A stretch of DNA of 64,000 nucleotides from Beroe forskalii (Eukaryota; Ctenophora; Nuda; Beroida; Beroidae), in NCBI GenBank assembly GCA_011033025.1, contig WFMF01000023.1:310001-374000 (forward strand), given 5' to 3'. Below are positions 23,922 to 35,141 of this stretch, one piece after another (positions within the stretch are counted from its first letter, which is position 1; each line of letters begins with the position of its first letter). The notes under the pieces are model-generated. The model saw nothing but the letters and a program-made list of their open reading frames with translations. It was not told where the DNA came from and searched no databases. A program made the position numbers and the translations under genes.

Positions 23922-24637
23922 ATTTTAAGCAGCACGAAGATGTGTCACCCTAATATAAAATGTTGATCTTTGTCCACAAGCAGAGATGTCTTGCACCTCC
24001 TTCTGTTGTCGTTTTTGTATTATAGTCATTAGGCTTGGCAGATGGAACTGATGGCCCAATCTTACAATCCAAACAGACATCCTTAATCATGTTTCCAATG
24101 TAGTCCTAGACATTGTTATGCCACATGTTCAATAGCCTTCCAAAGCCTTTTTGTAGCCTTCACAAACCTTTGTCGTCCTTTTTACTCTCACCCAACTTTA
24201 TCATAGTTATTCCCCATAGCAACGGGGACCTCCGAGCAGGAGGTCCCGTGCCGGGGACTCTGGTTGGATCTCTTGTAGATCCATCCCCCGTCTAGTAGTA
24301 GTATTCCCCTGTTTTCATCATCCATATGTCCTTTCTTCATCCCTCCTCACCCACATACTTCAGATTTAGTATTTTTCAAGGGCACCTTGTCTCTAATGCC
24401 TCCCTTATATCCTATTGGACTACTTATTGTTATAAATTATAGTTTCCCTGCTCTCCCAGTTACCTGTGTGCTGCATATGTCAGCTGAGGATTTCATTTGG
24501 AGCATGGCTGGAAGTTTATGGTGCTGTAGAATAGTATCATAGCCCAACCTTGCTACAGCTTCTCAAGTTAATCACTGCTGACATCTGCAATTACAGGCTG
24601 CTAGGATAAGTATCTTATCACAATTATTTGAGGAAAC
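23922..24637. other. Intergenic, upstream of the POT1-like gene
   Basis: 24218-24290 contains short hairpins (GGGACCTCC/GGAGGTCCC and GGATCT/AGATCC). No upstream exon encoding the usual first POT1 OB fold was found. Confidence 0.4.
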
Positions 24638-25715
24638 ATGCAACGAAGGCTTGATGGCGCAGAGATTGCCAGAGATATATCTAAGAAAGCACCAAAGACA
24701 GATGAAGAAGAAGCTGCCGAGTATGCACTTTACAACAAAGGTCTGTGCAAAAAGTATGATTTCAGAGATTGGCCAATGCCATTAGACAGTGTTTGGATCA
24801 ATCTGTTCTTTGATCTTGTTCTGAAAGTTGTGGGTAAAAGTTCAGGCAGTGATGCTTACGTTATCAGGGGTTTCCAAGGCACTATTCCTGCATTGAAATC
24901 ACTAAAGATCCCCAACAAATTGATCAACACCCCACTATCCCAGTATCATCTAGGCCTCCTTGATCCTTACACGGTCGATGTTTTGGTGTATGACAGCCAC
25001 AAACCTAGCTGCAAACCTCTCAAACCTGGTGACTTTATAATGATTAAGAACGTTCATTCTGTACATCCCAAGAGCTTGTAAGATACCAGAACTTGTGGTA
25101 CACAATGGAGGAGCTGAGTACAAACGAGGGATACACAAGCTGGAAGAAAGTGAGTCGTGGGCCAAAGGATGCAATGAGGAAACTGAGAAGATCCGGATTT
25201 TGGTTGAAGAGGTAAAGGATATGGAGATGACTCCTTATGACAGTTCACAGGCATCACCTACACAGTGTGAGGACTTCAATCAAAGCATCACGAGTTTAGC
25301 TGAAGTTATGAGACTGAAAATGAATGCTACACTATTCAAAGTTCAGGTGTTTGTACTTTCTCACAGCCCAGATTCTTTCCCTAAGATGATGTACAACCGG
25401 TGTAAAGAATGCAACCAAGGTCCTTCTGATGATCGGAACACAGAGTGCACCACCTGTGGCGGCGAGTCTCCCAAACGACCCTTATTCACACTGCAAGTCC
25501 AGGACAGTTCAGTGACTGACCCTGTCACTGTGGTATGTTGTGGTAAAGATGCTATGAAACTGTTTAACCTACCATTCCTCAACTTCAGTACTGATTTACT
25601 TCCACTGCAAGAGATGATTGGTAAGTGGTGTGACATGCATTTGTACTCTATGATTCAACCATCTGACAATTCTCATAAGCTTGTGATTCATAAAACTGTT
25701 ATCAGGAAAGTGTGA
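24638..25715 (+). CDS. POT1: POT1-like telomere ssDNA-binding protein, intronless, frame broken near 25060-25082
   Basis: POT1 binds the single-stranded telomere overhang within shelterin. The first frame (24638-25081, 147 aa, stop in frame just upstream at 24629) matches the second OB fold of vertebrate POT1: AYVIRGFQGTIPALKSL, LDPYTVDVLVYDSHKP, LKPGDFIMIKNVHS. The match continues in another frame from about 25083, ELVVHNGGAEYKRGIHKLEE (compare HGGTSYGRGIRVL in human), to the stop at 25715. The C-terminal part has two CxxC pairs (NRCKECNQ, ECTTCGG) and a PLFTLQVQD strand like the last OB fold. OB1 and the Holliday-junction-resolvase-like insertion are not present. No intron restores frame, so one indel separates the halves: sequencing error, programmed shift or pseudogene. 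Conserved motifs on both sides argue that decay, if any, is recent. Confidence 0.75.
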
Positions 25716-25737
25716 ATCCTGTCAAGGTTATATGATA

Positions 25738-25833
25738 AGTATGAAGTGGTAACCCCAGGGCTTACTATAGAGTACTGTATCATGATAAGTGTGTAGTGGT
25801 AACCCCAGGGCCTATTAGAGTACTGTATCATCA
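25738..25833. repeat. Two-copy ~53-bp direct repeat in the POT1-like 3' flank
   Basis: GTGGTAACCCCAGGGC and GAGTACTGTATCAT occur twice in the same order (near 25745-25782 and 25794-25831). Confidence 0.7.
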
Positions 25834-26329
25834 TAAACTTATTCTTTTTATGCTGCTGTTGCTTTTCAGCAGCACAAACCTGTCTGAATGCAGACAATGA
25901 GTAACAGTTCTTTTAACCTACCTTTTAATCATATATTAGTTATGAAACAAGTATCTTTCAATGTTAGCAATTAACTAACTGAGTCACCTAACTGGTATGA
26001 GTCTTCGCAACTTGCACGTCCTATTTTTAAATCTCAGCCAATGAATTTCATTTCAGTTACTCTGTGGAATTATTGAACGGGTTTCATTTCACAGCAATTG
26101 CCTTAATCTTTTTTTAAACGTTAATTCTATATTGTAATTTTGTATTTCGAGAGATACTGTAACCTTTTAAATGCGAATACGATTTGTTACAGTGATCAAA
26201 TCAGCCATTCTGAGCATATTAAACGAATTTTTATGTTCAAATTTACAAAGTTAACACTAGATGATTTTAGATTATTATATTTTATGTGGTAAATATAGCA
26301 GACCATGTATGTATCGTTGTTTGATTCTT

Positions 26330-26339
26330 AATAAATAAA
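26330..26339 (+). terminator. Overlapping AATAAA polyadenylation signals
   Basis: AATAAATAAA lies ~615 bases 3' of the POT1-like stop codon. It is the best candidate poly(A) signal for that gene. Assignment is by position only. Confidence 0.45.
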
Positions 26340-26373
26340 GGACTTGAATTGAAATTTCCAGCTGATGTTGACC

Positions 26374-26445
26374 TTGCAATCGGCGCCGATCAGCGCTGAT
26401 CAACGCCTTTCGGCGTAAATTGGTGCTGATCAGCGCCGATTGCAA
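26374..26445. mobile_element. 72-bp palindromic element sharing the GATC/GGCGCC motif
   Basis: TTGCAATCGGCGCCGATCAG at the left is matched inverted at the right end (26425-26445); arms are ~34 bases with few mismatches. It uses the same GGCGCCGATC words as the foldback element at 6951-8996, whose right edge also reads TTGCAA. Confidence 0.65.
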
Positions 26446-26682
26446 AGCCAAAATCTGCCAAAGTTTCATTGTTATTTTCTTGAATCAATTGCATTTTTGT
26501 TGAATCAATACATTTAATCTATAACATCTATAACAATCTATAACATCGCCAGATAATGATAAGCAGATGAGAGATGATTATAAACAAAATTCGTATTTGA
26601 TTGTTATTGATAAATCCAATGTGATACATCAAACATATTACAAAGTTAGTATTTAGAAATAACACTACATTCCCACTAGAAT

Positions 26683-27022
26683 ATGGAACAATCTCAAGAA
26701 GCTCTCCCCTGGGATAAGCAAAACAGGTTTGATATTTGTCAACATAATTTCTGTTCTAGTTGGTAAAGATTGTGGACCCAAATTTCCGCATGCATCTACT
26801 TTATACTTTTATAAGTGATCTTTTCAAAATTTATATGGCATATGAACAGTTTATATGGTATACTCATATGATCTATGGAAGACTTCATTCGTTCTTTGGC
26901 CCGCAGAATCCTCTCCGAACGTAACTCTGACTGTTGTACGGATGGCTCCAACGGGAGAAACCTACATAGTTTACACTCGCATTGAACCGGAAACCGTCCA
27001 AAACTCTGTTGCTATAAATCAA
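26683..27022 (+). other. Unrecognised candidate exons
   Basis: 26683-26726 opens with ATG (MEQSQEALPWDKQN) and ends AAACAG|GTTTGA. 26907-27022, after CCCGCAG, is open as SSPNVTLTVVRMAPTGETYI and onward to ATCAAG|GTGATT. Their phases do not agree (2 out, 1 in), so they do not join directly. A 36-codon frame also starts at ATG 26875. No family is recognised; chance is possible. Confidence 0.2.
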
Positions 27023-27125
27023 GGTGATTAAAATTTGTCGGATATAATAAGGTCAGGATACACAGTCGGTTTTATTCATTCTCTGAAATGGATTGAAGTC
27101 CACACGGATAATACCTCAGGAATTA

Positions 27126-27378
27126 TTTTTATCTACTAACCACAGTACAGAATTGCTGTACCCCGATCAGTCCATGTCTTTAAGGTTAGTAGGCAAATAA
27201 TAATAATAATAATAATAATGAATTGAAAATCATGCTCATAACATGCTCATAGATTTATGCAAGCTTCATACTGGAATGAATAAGAAAGGTTCAATGAGGT
27301 TAATAATAATTTAAGGCCTAAAAACCAACAAGTGCTCAGGGCTAACAAGGGGTCATCAGTTGGGCAAGGGTGATTATG
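27126..27378. repeat. Dispersed repeat, copy 1
   Basis: Shares about 250 bp with 34888-35141: TACAGTACAGAATTGCTG-like start, AATAATAATAAT tract, ATCATGCTCATA words, then GGCCTAAAAACCAACAAGTG and GTTGGGCAAGGGTGATTATG. Same orientation. A SINE-like or MITE origin is possible; no TIR was found. Confidence 0.7.
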
Positions 27379-28936
27379 TTGGCTTTACATCTGCGAAGAT
27401 TTAACCCGATCAATTACACCGCAGAAATTTTAACGTCCTCAGGTAACACAGTTATTTTGGCATCAGTTATTTTCTAACTGCAGTTTCTAGTTTGAGGACA
27501 ATATTTAAGCACTACAAGAGGGTAAAGCCATGTGTGTCTGTATAATTCTAGTACAAGTGTCGGTCTTTCAGTGTTGATCCAGAACTAAAGTGTCTGTCCG
27601 TCAGCATCCGAACAAACGACCGAAATGAGAACCATTGATGTTTAATCCATACCCTTTCAGGGACCAACCTGTAGCTATACTCCAATCGGAGTCGGAGCAC
27701 TTGTCTGCGGGCATAGTGTGCTAGGTTTGATCTAGCTCTAATCCGAGTCTGGACCTAGCTTGGTCCCGTAATTTAAAATCACAAATAGTATACACAACAA
27801 ATTATACATTGTCACTTGCCCTATATAAAATCATTCATGAAACATGAGGATGCCCCAACCAAAAAGATTTGAATAATAATTTATTTTATTTTAATTTTAT
27901 TTTAAACCCCCGAGACATGACCTGGTCTATTAGCTGCAACTTTGTACTGTGTTTTAGAGATAACAATAATATTTGAATAGATAATAAACATAATAGAGTC
28001 CAACTTGTTGCATATGCTATGAGTGGGGCACGTTCAGAGTAGTCGAAACTACTCTGTGCTGCACAATTACGCCCTCAAAAATCTTAAATCACATAATTGG
28101 TGTCCCCGCTCGGTTCGGTATAACTCTTATCCGAGTTTTACCGTGCTTAGTGTATACAAAAGAAAACAAAAGAAAACAGTTCGAGGACAAATGAGCGTTC
28201 AGGCGGATTATATTTCCTTGTGTTTGAAAAATATATGTCCCACTGTACCACAATTTCGCATCAGATTTATGTTGTGACTGGAAGGCGCGGACATTAAATT
28301 TCTAGCGCGCATTAGAGCACGCTGCGCGCGCCCGAATATCTTAGCGCCAATAATAATTTTGTAGATTCAGTCATCATTTTATGGTTTGGCGCGCGCGTCC
28401 GAAGCCAGCAGAACTTACAGAAGAAAAGTAAAATTTTCCGGGGAAACCCTTCGCGACCGAATTGGCTCCTGGGTTACCCTTTTGAACGAGGATTTAAAGA
28501 GTTTTTGACAGAATAGAAAATACTTTCCAGCTACTTTTGAAATCTACACATTTTCAGGGTTGCTGTGGCTATGCACCGCAATGAAGACTGCTTTATGAAC
28601 GGTACTATCAGGGTTCTTACACAGATGGAAGATGGAAGTGGACATTGAAATGACTCAGGTCAGTTGATCAATCGCTGAGTAACGTGTTAGCATTGAGTGC
28701 CGAATGGGTTTCCCTAATACTAGGTAGCTAGAGAGTGACGTCATTATCAGGGTTTATAATGGTGTGCTGTGCCGCCCATTGACGGATGGCGGCTCACACC
28801 AGATACCAGAAGATGATTACTTCAATTACTGCAGTTCCGATAAGGGCATGGAATAATCGCCTAATTAACTCCATATTACTCGCCGTGAAGTCCTGGGTGA
28901 TGAACTCTCTCGTAATTCCTGTTGTTCTCTTTGAGC
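27379..28936. other. Intergenic, no gene seen
   Basis: 28023-28277 has an 84-codon frame with no recognised motif. 28285-28400 has GCGCGC patches. No splice chain is supported. Confidence 0.35.
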
Positions 28937-29051
28937 TTGTTTTGCTTCCTGTGATTTGCTTCCTGTGTTTTGCTTCCTGTGTTTTGCTTCCTGTGATTTG
29001 CTTCCTGTGTTTTGCTTCCTGTGTTTTGCTTCCTGTGTTTTGCTTCCTGTC
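28937..29051. repeat. 15-bp minisatellite (TTTGCTTCCTGTGTT), ~7-8 copies
   Basis: Nearly perfect 15-mers alternate between TGTGTT and TGTGAT. The motif resumes at 29635 (TGCTTCCTGTGTG) on the far side of the inserted element, which shows the array was once continuous. Confidence 0.85.
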
Positions 29052-29054
29052 ATG

Positions 29055-29632
29055 GGTGGAGCAGAAGCCGGGGACAGGGGGTTTTTTCCCCGGCTCTATT
29101 TATGGAGCCAGGGAATAGTATCCTTTTTCCCCGGCTCAAATTTGACAAAATTCTCAGCCTCATTAGAGATTTACTTTCAAAGTTACTCTTTCCAGGCAAT
29201 CTGGCCAATCAAGTATAATTGTGTAAACATTCGCTTTTGTTATCTCAAGGCTACTTTAAGATTATGACATCATTAACCAATACAGACTTGATTCAGTGTG
29301 GTTACTGTACAGGACTCTGTCATTTGATAGGCGGTTTTACCAATCAGTAATTCAGTGTATAACACAATATTATGATGTCACTTCCATACGCATATCATTT
29401 TTGATATGCTGTCACATGAGAACATGTAGATATTTTTCCGACCTGATTGCTTTAGGAAAACAAACATCCTTGGAACTTGGAGTGAGAAGCTAATGTTTCA
29501 TACAACTACGTTACTGTTCGTCTTTCGTGATCAATAAAGTTGTCAGACTGCTATAATTAAATTACCATAATTCAATTAGTGTTAATTTTCGAGGGAAAAA
29601 TTCCCCGGCTCAAAAATCAACTTTGCTCCACC
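29055..29632. mobile_element. ~578-bp TIR element inserted in the 15-bp minisatellite
   Basis: The left end is GGTGGAGCAGAAGCCGGGGA. The right end (29600-29632) is its imperfect reverse complement, with CCCCGGCTC and TTTGCTCCACC. CCCCGGCTC also repeats near 29088 and 29130. No transposase is visible. Confidence 0.65.
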
Positions 29633-30310
29633 TATGCTTCCTGTGTGTTACGGTCACATGATCAGTGGTTTTGTGCCGAACAGTCAGCGTTTTGCTAATT
29701 TATTTCCTTCCTGTGTAGTTCTACACTTCTCTGCAGCCTCCATAATAGCATGATTACAAGATGCGGGGCTAATCACCTCGCAATGAGGATAATAATCACC
29801 ACGTTGTGGATAATGTGTACCATTACATGTGTCAATTAGCGAGTCAGGCAACTCTCAGACAGATTACACCCTGTAACTCTGACATTTGCCACTCTTGCCG
29901 GCACTGGAACACACTCCCCCACCAAACCACATTCCTTTCAAATAATCCGGCAAATTCGGGAACATAATATGTTTCTGATTACGTGAATATATTCAGTATT
30001 ATTACATTAATTCTAGGGTAATGGTCAGACCAATGCCATTTGCAACACTCGCAGATTGTTAAGCTGTAACTACTCGTCTACCTCGTTTTCTACTTTCCTT
30101 GTCTGCTGCTAAATAGTTTCCGGATACATAATCGCTATTCTTCTGACATAGAGAGCAGCTGTCTTGAGTACCGTCTTAGTGTCTGTGTACAGCGCTTGAG
30201 TACCGTCTTAGTGTCTGTGTACAGCGTTACTTGTACTCGGAACTGTCACGGAACACTAGGTTCTTGGTGCTCGGAACTGTCGCGGAACACTAGGTCCTTG
30301 GTGCGGGGTT
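29633..30310. other. Intergenic with short two-copy duplications
   Basis: A ~36-bp block containing TTGAGTACCGTCTTAGTG is duplicated at 30154-30225. CGGAACTGTC with CGGAACACTAGGT is duplicated at 30239-30301. No gene was found. Confidence 0.5.
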
Positions 30311-30835
30311 AGGATTAGTGAGATCTGGAGAAGGCAAGTCTCTTCATCCCTTATACTTACCTGAGTGAGATCTGGACAAGCAGGTCTCTTCATCCCTTGT
30401 ACTTATCTGAGTGAGATCTGGAGAAGTCTGGTCTCTTCATCCCTTGTACTTATCTGAGTGAGATCTGGAGAAGTCTGGTCTCTTCATCCCTTGTACTTAT
30501 CTGAGTGAGATCTGGAGAAGGCAGGTCTATTCATCCCTTGTACTTACCTGAGTGAGATCTGGAGAAGTCAGGTCTCTTCATCCCTTATACTTACCTGAGT
30601 GAGATCTGGAGAAGGCAGGTCTCTTCATCCCTTATACTTACCTGAGTGAGATCTGGAGAAGGCAGGTCTCTTCATCCCTTATACTTACCTGAGTGAGATC
30701 TGGAGAGGGCAGGTCTATTCATCCCTTGTACTTACCTGAGTGAGATCTGGAGAAGTCTGGTCTCTTCATCCCTTATACTTATCTGAGTGAGATCTGAAGA
30801 AGGCCGGTCTCTTCATCCCTTGTACTTATCTTGCT
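30310..30835. repeat. 47-bp minisatellite, ~11 copies
   Basis: The unit starts GAGTGAGATCTGGAGAAG, continues TCTCTTCATCCCTT and ends TACTTACCT or TACTTATCT. Copies differ mainly at the GGCAGG/GTCTGG position. Confidence 0.9.
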
Positions 30836-31089
30836 TCCTACGCCAGCGTAATATGGCTTCCTCCACGGTTAGGGATTCTATCTAATTATAATCCTTGTGG
30901 TATTTCTCATTTCATGTCGTCTAATTACAGTTCATGCCATTGAATGGTATTGCCAATCCTCTTATTAAATTTCACGCGTGATAATCGGACGTTTTGTACT
31001 CCACTATGACGTATGTTGTCAGAATCCTCGGGTATTTCTACACTCCTTGACCCATTTTCCGAATTTGTTGCTTCCCCATTTTGAACAAT

Positions 31090-32645
31090 GTTGCACACCC
31101 TGCCTCCTTCCTTCCCCCATAAAACACTCCCTCATCCCTCCACCCTCCCCTAGTCCCCTAAATGCCCGCCTCCTCCCCCCTCCCTAAAAGCACTCCCCCT
31201 AAAACACCCCCTTCCCCCTAGAAAACACCCCCCCCCCCTCAAAACCACCCTCCCCCTGAAAACCACCCCTCCCCTCTAGAAAACTCCTTCTCTCCTCCCC
31301 TCCCCACTAGAAAACACCTTCTCTCCTCCCCTCCCCCCTCCCCTAGAAAACACCCCTCCCCTAGAAAACTCCTTCTCTCCTCCCCCTCCCCATTAGAAAA
31401 CTCCTTCTCTCCTCCCCTCCTCTAGAAAACTCCTTCTCTCCTCCCTCCTCTAGAAAACTCCTTCTCCTCCCCTCCCCTCTAGAAAACTCCTTCTCTCCTC
31501 CCCTCCCCCACTAGAAAACTCCTTCTCTCCTCCCCTCCCCCTCTAGAAAACTCCTTCTCTCCTCCCCTCCCCCACTAGAAAACTCCTTCTCTCCTCCCCA
31601 CTAGAAAACTCCTTCTCTCCTCCCCTCCCCACTAGAAAACTCCTTCTCTCCTCCCCTCCCCCACTAGAAAACTCCTTCTCTCCTCCCCTCCCCTCTAGAA
31701 AACTCCTTCTCTCCTCCCCTCCCCTCTAGAAAACTCCTTCTCTCCTCCCCTCCCCACTAGAAAACTCCTTCTCTCCTCCCTCCCTCTAGAAAACTCCTTC
31801 TCTCCTCCCCTCCCCTCTAGAAAACTCCTTCTCCTCCCTCCCCTCTAGAAAACTCCTTCTCCTCCCCTCCCCTCTAGAAAACTCCTTCTCCTCCTCCCCA
31901 CTAGAAAACTCCTTCTCTCCTCCCCTCCCCTCTAGAAAACTCCTTCTCTCCTCCCTCCCCACTAGAAAACTCCTTCTCTCCCCTCCCCTCTAGAAAACTC
32001 CTTCTCTCCTCCCTCCCCTAGAAACTCCTTCTCCTCCCTCCCCCACTAGAAAACTCCTTCTCCTCCCCTCCCCTCTAGAAAACTCCTTCTCTCCTCCCCT
32101 CCCCTCTAGAAAACTCCTTCTCCTCCCCTCCCCTCTAGAAAACTCCTTCTCTCCTCCCCCTCCCTCTAGAAAACTCCTTCTCCTCCTCCCTCTAGAAAAC
32201 TCCTTCTCTCCTCCCTCCCCTCTAGAAAACTCCTTCTCCTCCCTCCCTCTAGAAAACTCTTCTCCTCCCATCCCCTCTAGAAAACTCCTTCTCTCCTCCC
32301 CTCCCCTCTAGAAAACTCCTTCTCTCCTCCCCTCCCCTCTAGAAAACTCCTTCTCCTCCTCCCTCTAGAAAACTCCTTCTCTCCTCCCCCTAGAAAACTC
32401 CTTCTCCTCCCCTCCCCTCTAGAAAACTCTTCTCCTCCCCTCCCTCTAGAAAACTCCTTTCTCCTCCCTCCCCCTCTAGAAAACTCCCTTCTCCTCCCTC
32501 CCCTCTAGAAAACTCTTCTCCTCCCCTCCCCACTAGAAAACTCCTTCTCTCCTCCCCTCCCTCTAGAAAACTCCCTTCTCCTCCCCTCCCCTCTCCCCAC
32601 TAGAAAACTCCTTCTCTCCTCCCCTCCCCCACTAAAAAACCCCTC
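31090..32645. repeat. 1.5-kb pyrimidine-rich minisatellite (TAGAAAACTCCTTCTCTCCT unit)
   Basis: Units of ~28-38 bp combine the constant TAGAAAACTCCTTCTC with a variable CTCC/CCCCTCCCC tract. The plus strand is almost pure pyrimidine apart from the TAGAAAAC block. Mirror-symmetric CT tracts of this kind can form triplex (H-DNA) structures. The minus-strand open frame (31990-32271) is only the translated repeat. Confidence 0.92.
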
Positions 32646-32649
32646 CTCT

Positions 32650-34694
32650 CTTCCCGCATGGATGAAGGAGCTGATGTACTCTCCTTTGTGCTGTCTAGGC
32701 TGCCACCCTGACTCAGTGACACAATGCTGCTCTCAGCATATTGTAATTTCTACTGTACTCCCCGATTGGGGGCAGTCTCTTCTCCATTAGCACAAAGAGT
32801 CTTATACGCTCTCCTTCCCCGCATTATTCCATATATGGGCAATGCCTTTACCTTGTTAGATGAAACGCTCTGGTTTTCACAATAGCTTAACAATTCTCCC
32901 ATCCATTAAAATTGTTGGCGTAACCCCTGAATACTTATAGAATAGTAGTTTGGTAAGGTTTGTCTCGAAACTTGGTATGTTTTGTGACTTCGTGTGTTTT
33001 GTGACTAGATGAGCCCGCCACTGATATTTGATCGCATTATATTGAACCCAACAAACCGTCGTTTTGTTAGATTTTCTGACAATAAGAAACAGTTGAGGCG
33101 ACCTCTGACTCCTTTAAAGCTTGTCTCTCTTAGAAAAGATCTTTCCTTTTATATCTATTCCTTTTATCTTTCCCTTTCATCTCCATTTCCAGGAACTCAG
33201 CATTCATGACCGTTCCTCGAGCTACTCCCTCCCTGCTCCCTTCTTTCTACGAGCACTGGAAAGCAGAGCTGCTAGGGGCACTTACTTTCAGATCTCTGAG
33301 ACCATGTGGCACCTGCCCTCATGTCCGCGGCACAAAGTGGCACCTGCCCTCATGTCCATGGCACAAAGTGGCACCTACTTTCAGATTCCCGGCACCAAAG
33401 TGGCACCTGCTCTGGTACATACGCAATCTATACCGGCACATTGGAGAAGTAACCTGGAATCGCTATCAATTCTCCATTCTAATCCTTGATAATTGTCTCG
33501 TCTGCTCGAGAGCTGGATACGAGAGCCTGGGAAGGCTGGAAATGGAAATGAAGAGGCGCAGTACATTAATATCCTGTGCCAGGATTACGCTTATAATCTA
33601 CTAGTTCTGCACATTGTACTCCCACAATTACTGATTTAACTGTTCCGTGTCTTCGTTCTGCGCTCTCAGCGCTAATGACGTCATCAACTCACTGCTGTGA
33701 AACATGTTGTGACGACATCAACTCACTGCTGTGAAATATGTCTAGATCAGAGTAAATTTCGTGTTGACCAGCAGAGAGTGTTTCAGTGTGTTGTGTTTCA
33801 CAGTTCATATCCTCCACGCCTAGATAAGTAGGTATAAGGTACTTTACACATCGTTTATTAAGTAGTAATTACTCACAAAACATTTGCTCCTTTCTTCCTC
33901 CATTCTACCTTTCTTTCTTCTGTCTCCAGTCTCCTTCTCGTGTGTTTCCATGAGGTCAACAGTGGTGTGAAAAGTCACATACCCTTTAGTACTTTAGTAG
34001 CTTCAATAGTAACACCACTTTGCCTCTTTTGTACCTACTTCAAGTTCATGGAAATCGTTTAAAATGAAGACGTTCTTCCTCATTATACTTCATGTTTTGT
34101 GTAAAACGTGAGAGTGACTCTGAGAATTTAATAATAATAATAATAATGAACTTATATTCCGCTAAACCATGATTGAGCAAGCTCTAAGTAACAAACATGA
34201 GCCAAACCTGAGCCTATAAAGCTGAATGAGCATTCTGTTTGTGTCATGCTTGGAGATGTTTTGAGCCTGTCAATTTAGTAGGTGTTATTCGTTAATAAAT
34301 CTGTTAAATTGTAGGTCGCTGATATTCAGAAGGAATTGTCATGTTATTATTTCCTTATTTGGGCATTACCCGGTGAATTTTCAGCCTGATATGGTATGGT
34401 CGTGACTACCCCCTAGCGACCTATCACCAATAGTTGCAAGGTTTCACCCCCTAGTTACCTTTCTAACATTTTTACAAGTTCAAATATTCGGGGTTTGATA
34501 ATTTCAATTCCCTCAAATATTCGATGAATTCTGGGCGGTGTTCTGAGTGTTAATTGGCTGCTAAAGTGATAAGAATGCAGTCATGTTAAGTGAGATGAGC
34601 AGTCATCAACTGAGAACTAGACGCTTTGTTTTGTTGTCTGGTTGAGGAGTATAGAGTGGTTGAAGAGTATTGAGTGACCAGGGATCACTTCCAT
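32650..34694. other. Intergenic; one ambiguous open region at 33210-33604
   Basis: After a strong pyrimidine tract and TTTCCAG (33190) two overlapping frames stay open: one in phase with the acceptor to 33489, and one from ATG 33206 to 33604. The region includes an internal ~28-bp repeat (GGCACAAAGTGGCACCT). No family is recognised, and the repeat may explain the open frames. Confidence 0.3.
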
Positions 34695-34728
34695 AGCAGC
34701 TCACTTCCATATTTGGAAGTGAGCTGCT
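34695..34728. repeat. Hairpin with 15-bp perfect arms
   Basis: AGCAGCTCACTTCCA and TGGAAGTGAGCTGCT pair around a 4-base loop. The context suggests a small structured repeat. Confidence 0.75.
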
Positions 34729-34887
34729 ACCATATATGGTATTGCAACATTGCAACATTGCCTATCCAAGACGTGTCACATGCCTGATGTCTGATTTAAT
34801 TAGGCCCTATTTGTGAGGAAGCTTTTTTAAATGGATAATTTCCTTGATTGCTTTCAATGTGGTTGCCGTCTTGTGTTCCCCATTCTA

Positions 34888-35141
34888 TTTTTATCTACAA
34901 ACTACAGTACAGAATTGCTGAAGTCTGTTCACCAAGTCTTTATAGTTAGTAATCCAAAAATAATAAAAGGAGTAATTTAATATCATGCTCATATCATGCT
35001 CATATCATGCTCATAGATTTATGCAAGTGTCAAAATGTATGAATAAAGGAGATTCAATGATTTTAATAATAATTTAAGGCCTAAAAACCAACAAGTGCTC
35101 TGGGCTAACAAAGGGTCATCAGTTGGGCAAGGGTGATTATG
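34888..35141. repeat. Dispersed repeat, copy 2
   Basis: Second copy of the repeat at 27126-27378, with an extra ATCATGCTCAT unit and a shorter AATAAT tract. Confidence 0.7.

Noticed and set aside
23607..23935. Lysine-rich minus-strand frames
   Set aside because: They are read from the TTTTTGACGC tandem words inside the 249-bp TIR element.
24218..24290. tRNA or other structured RNA gene
   Set aside because: Two short hairpins are present, but there is no cloverleaf order and no B-box sequence.
25061..25089. Tiny intron restoring the POT1-like frame
   Set aside because: Possible GT-AG pairs here are 12 or 29 nt, too short, and neither gives the needed frame.
28023..28277. 84-codon open frame
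   Set aside because: No domain, no splice or poly(A) context, and composition typical of the AT-rich surroundings.
31990..32271. 93-residue minus-strand open frame rich in Arg/Gly/Glu
   Set aside because: It is only the translated pyrimidine minisatellite; unit lengths not divisible by three end the frame elsewhere.
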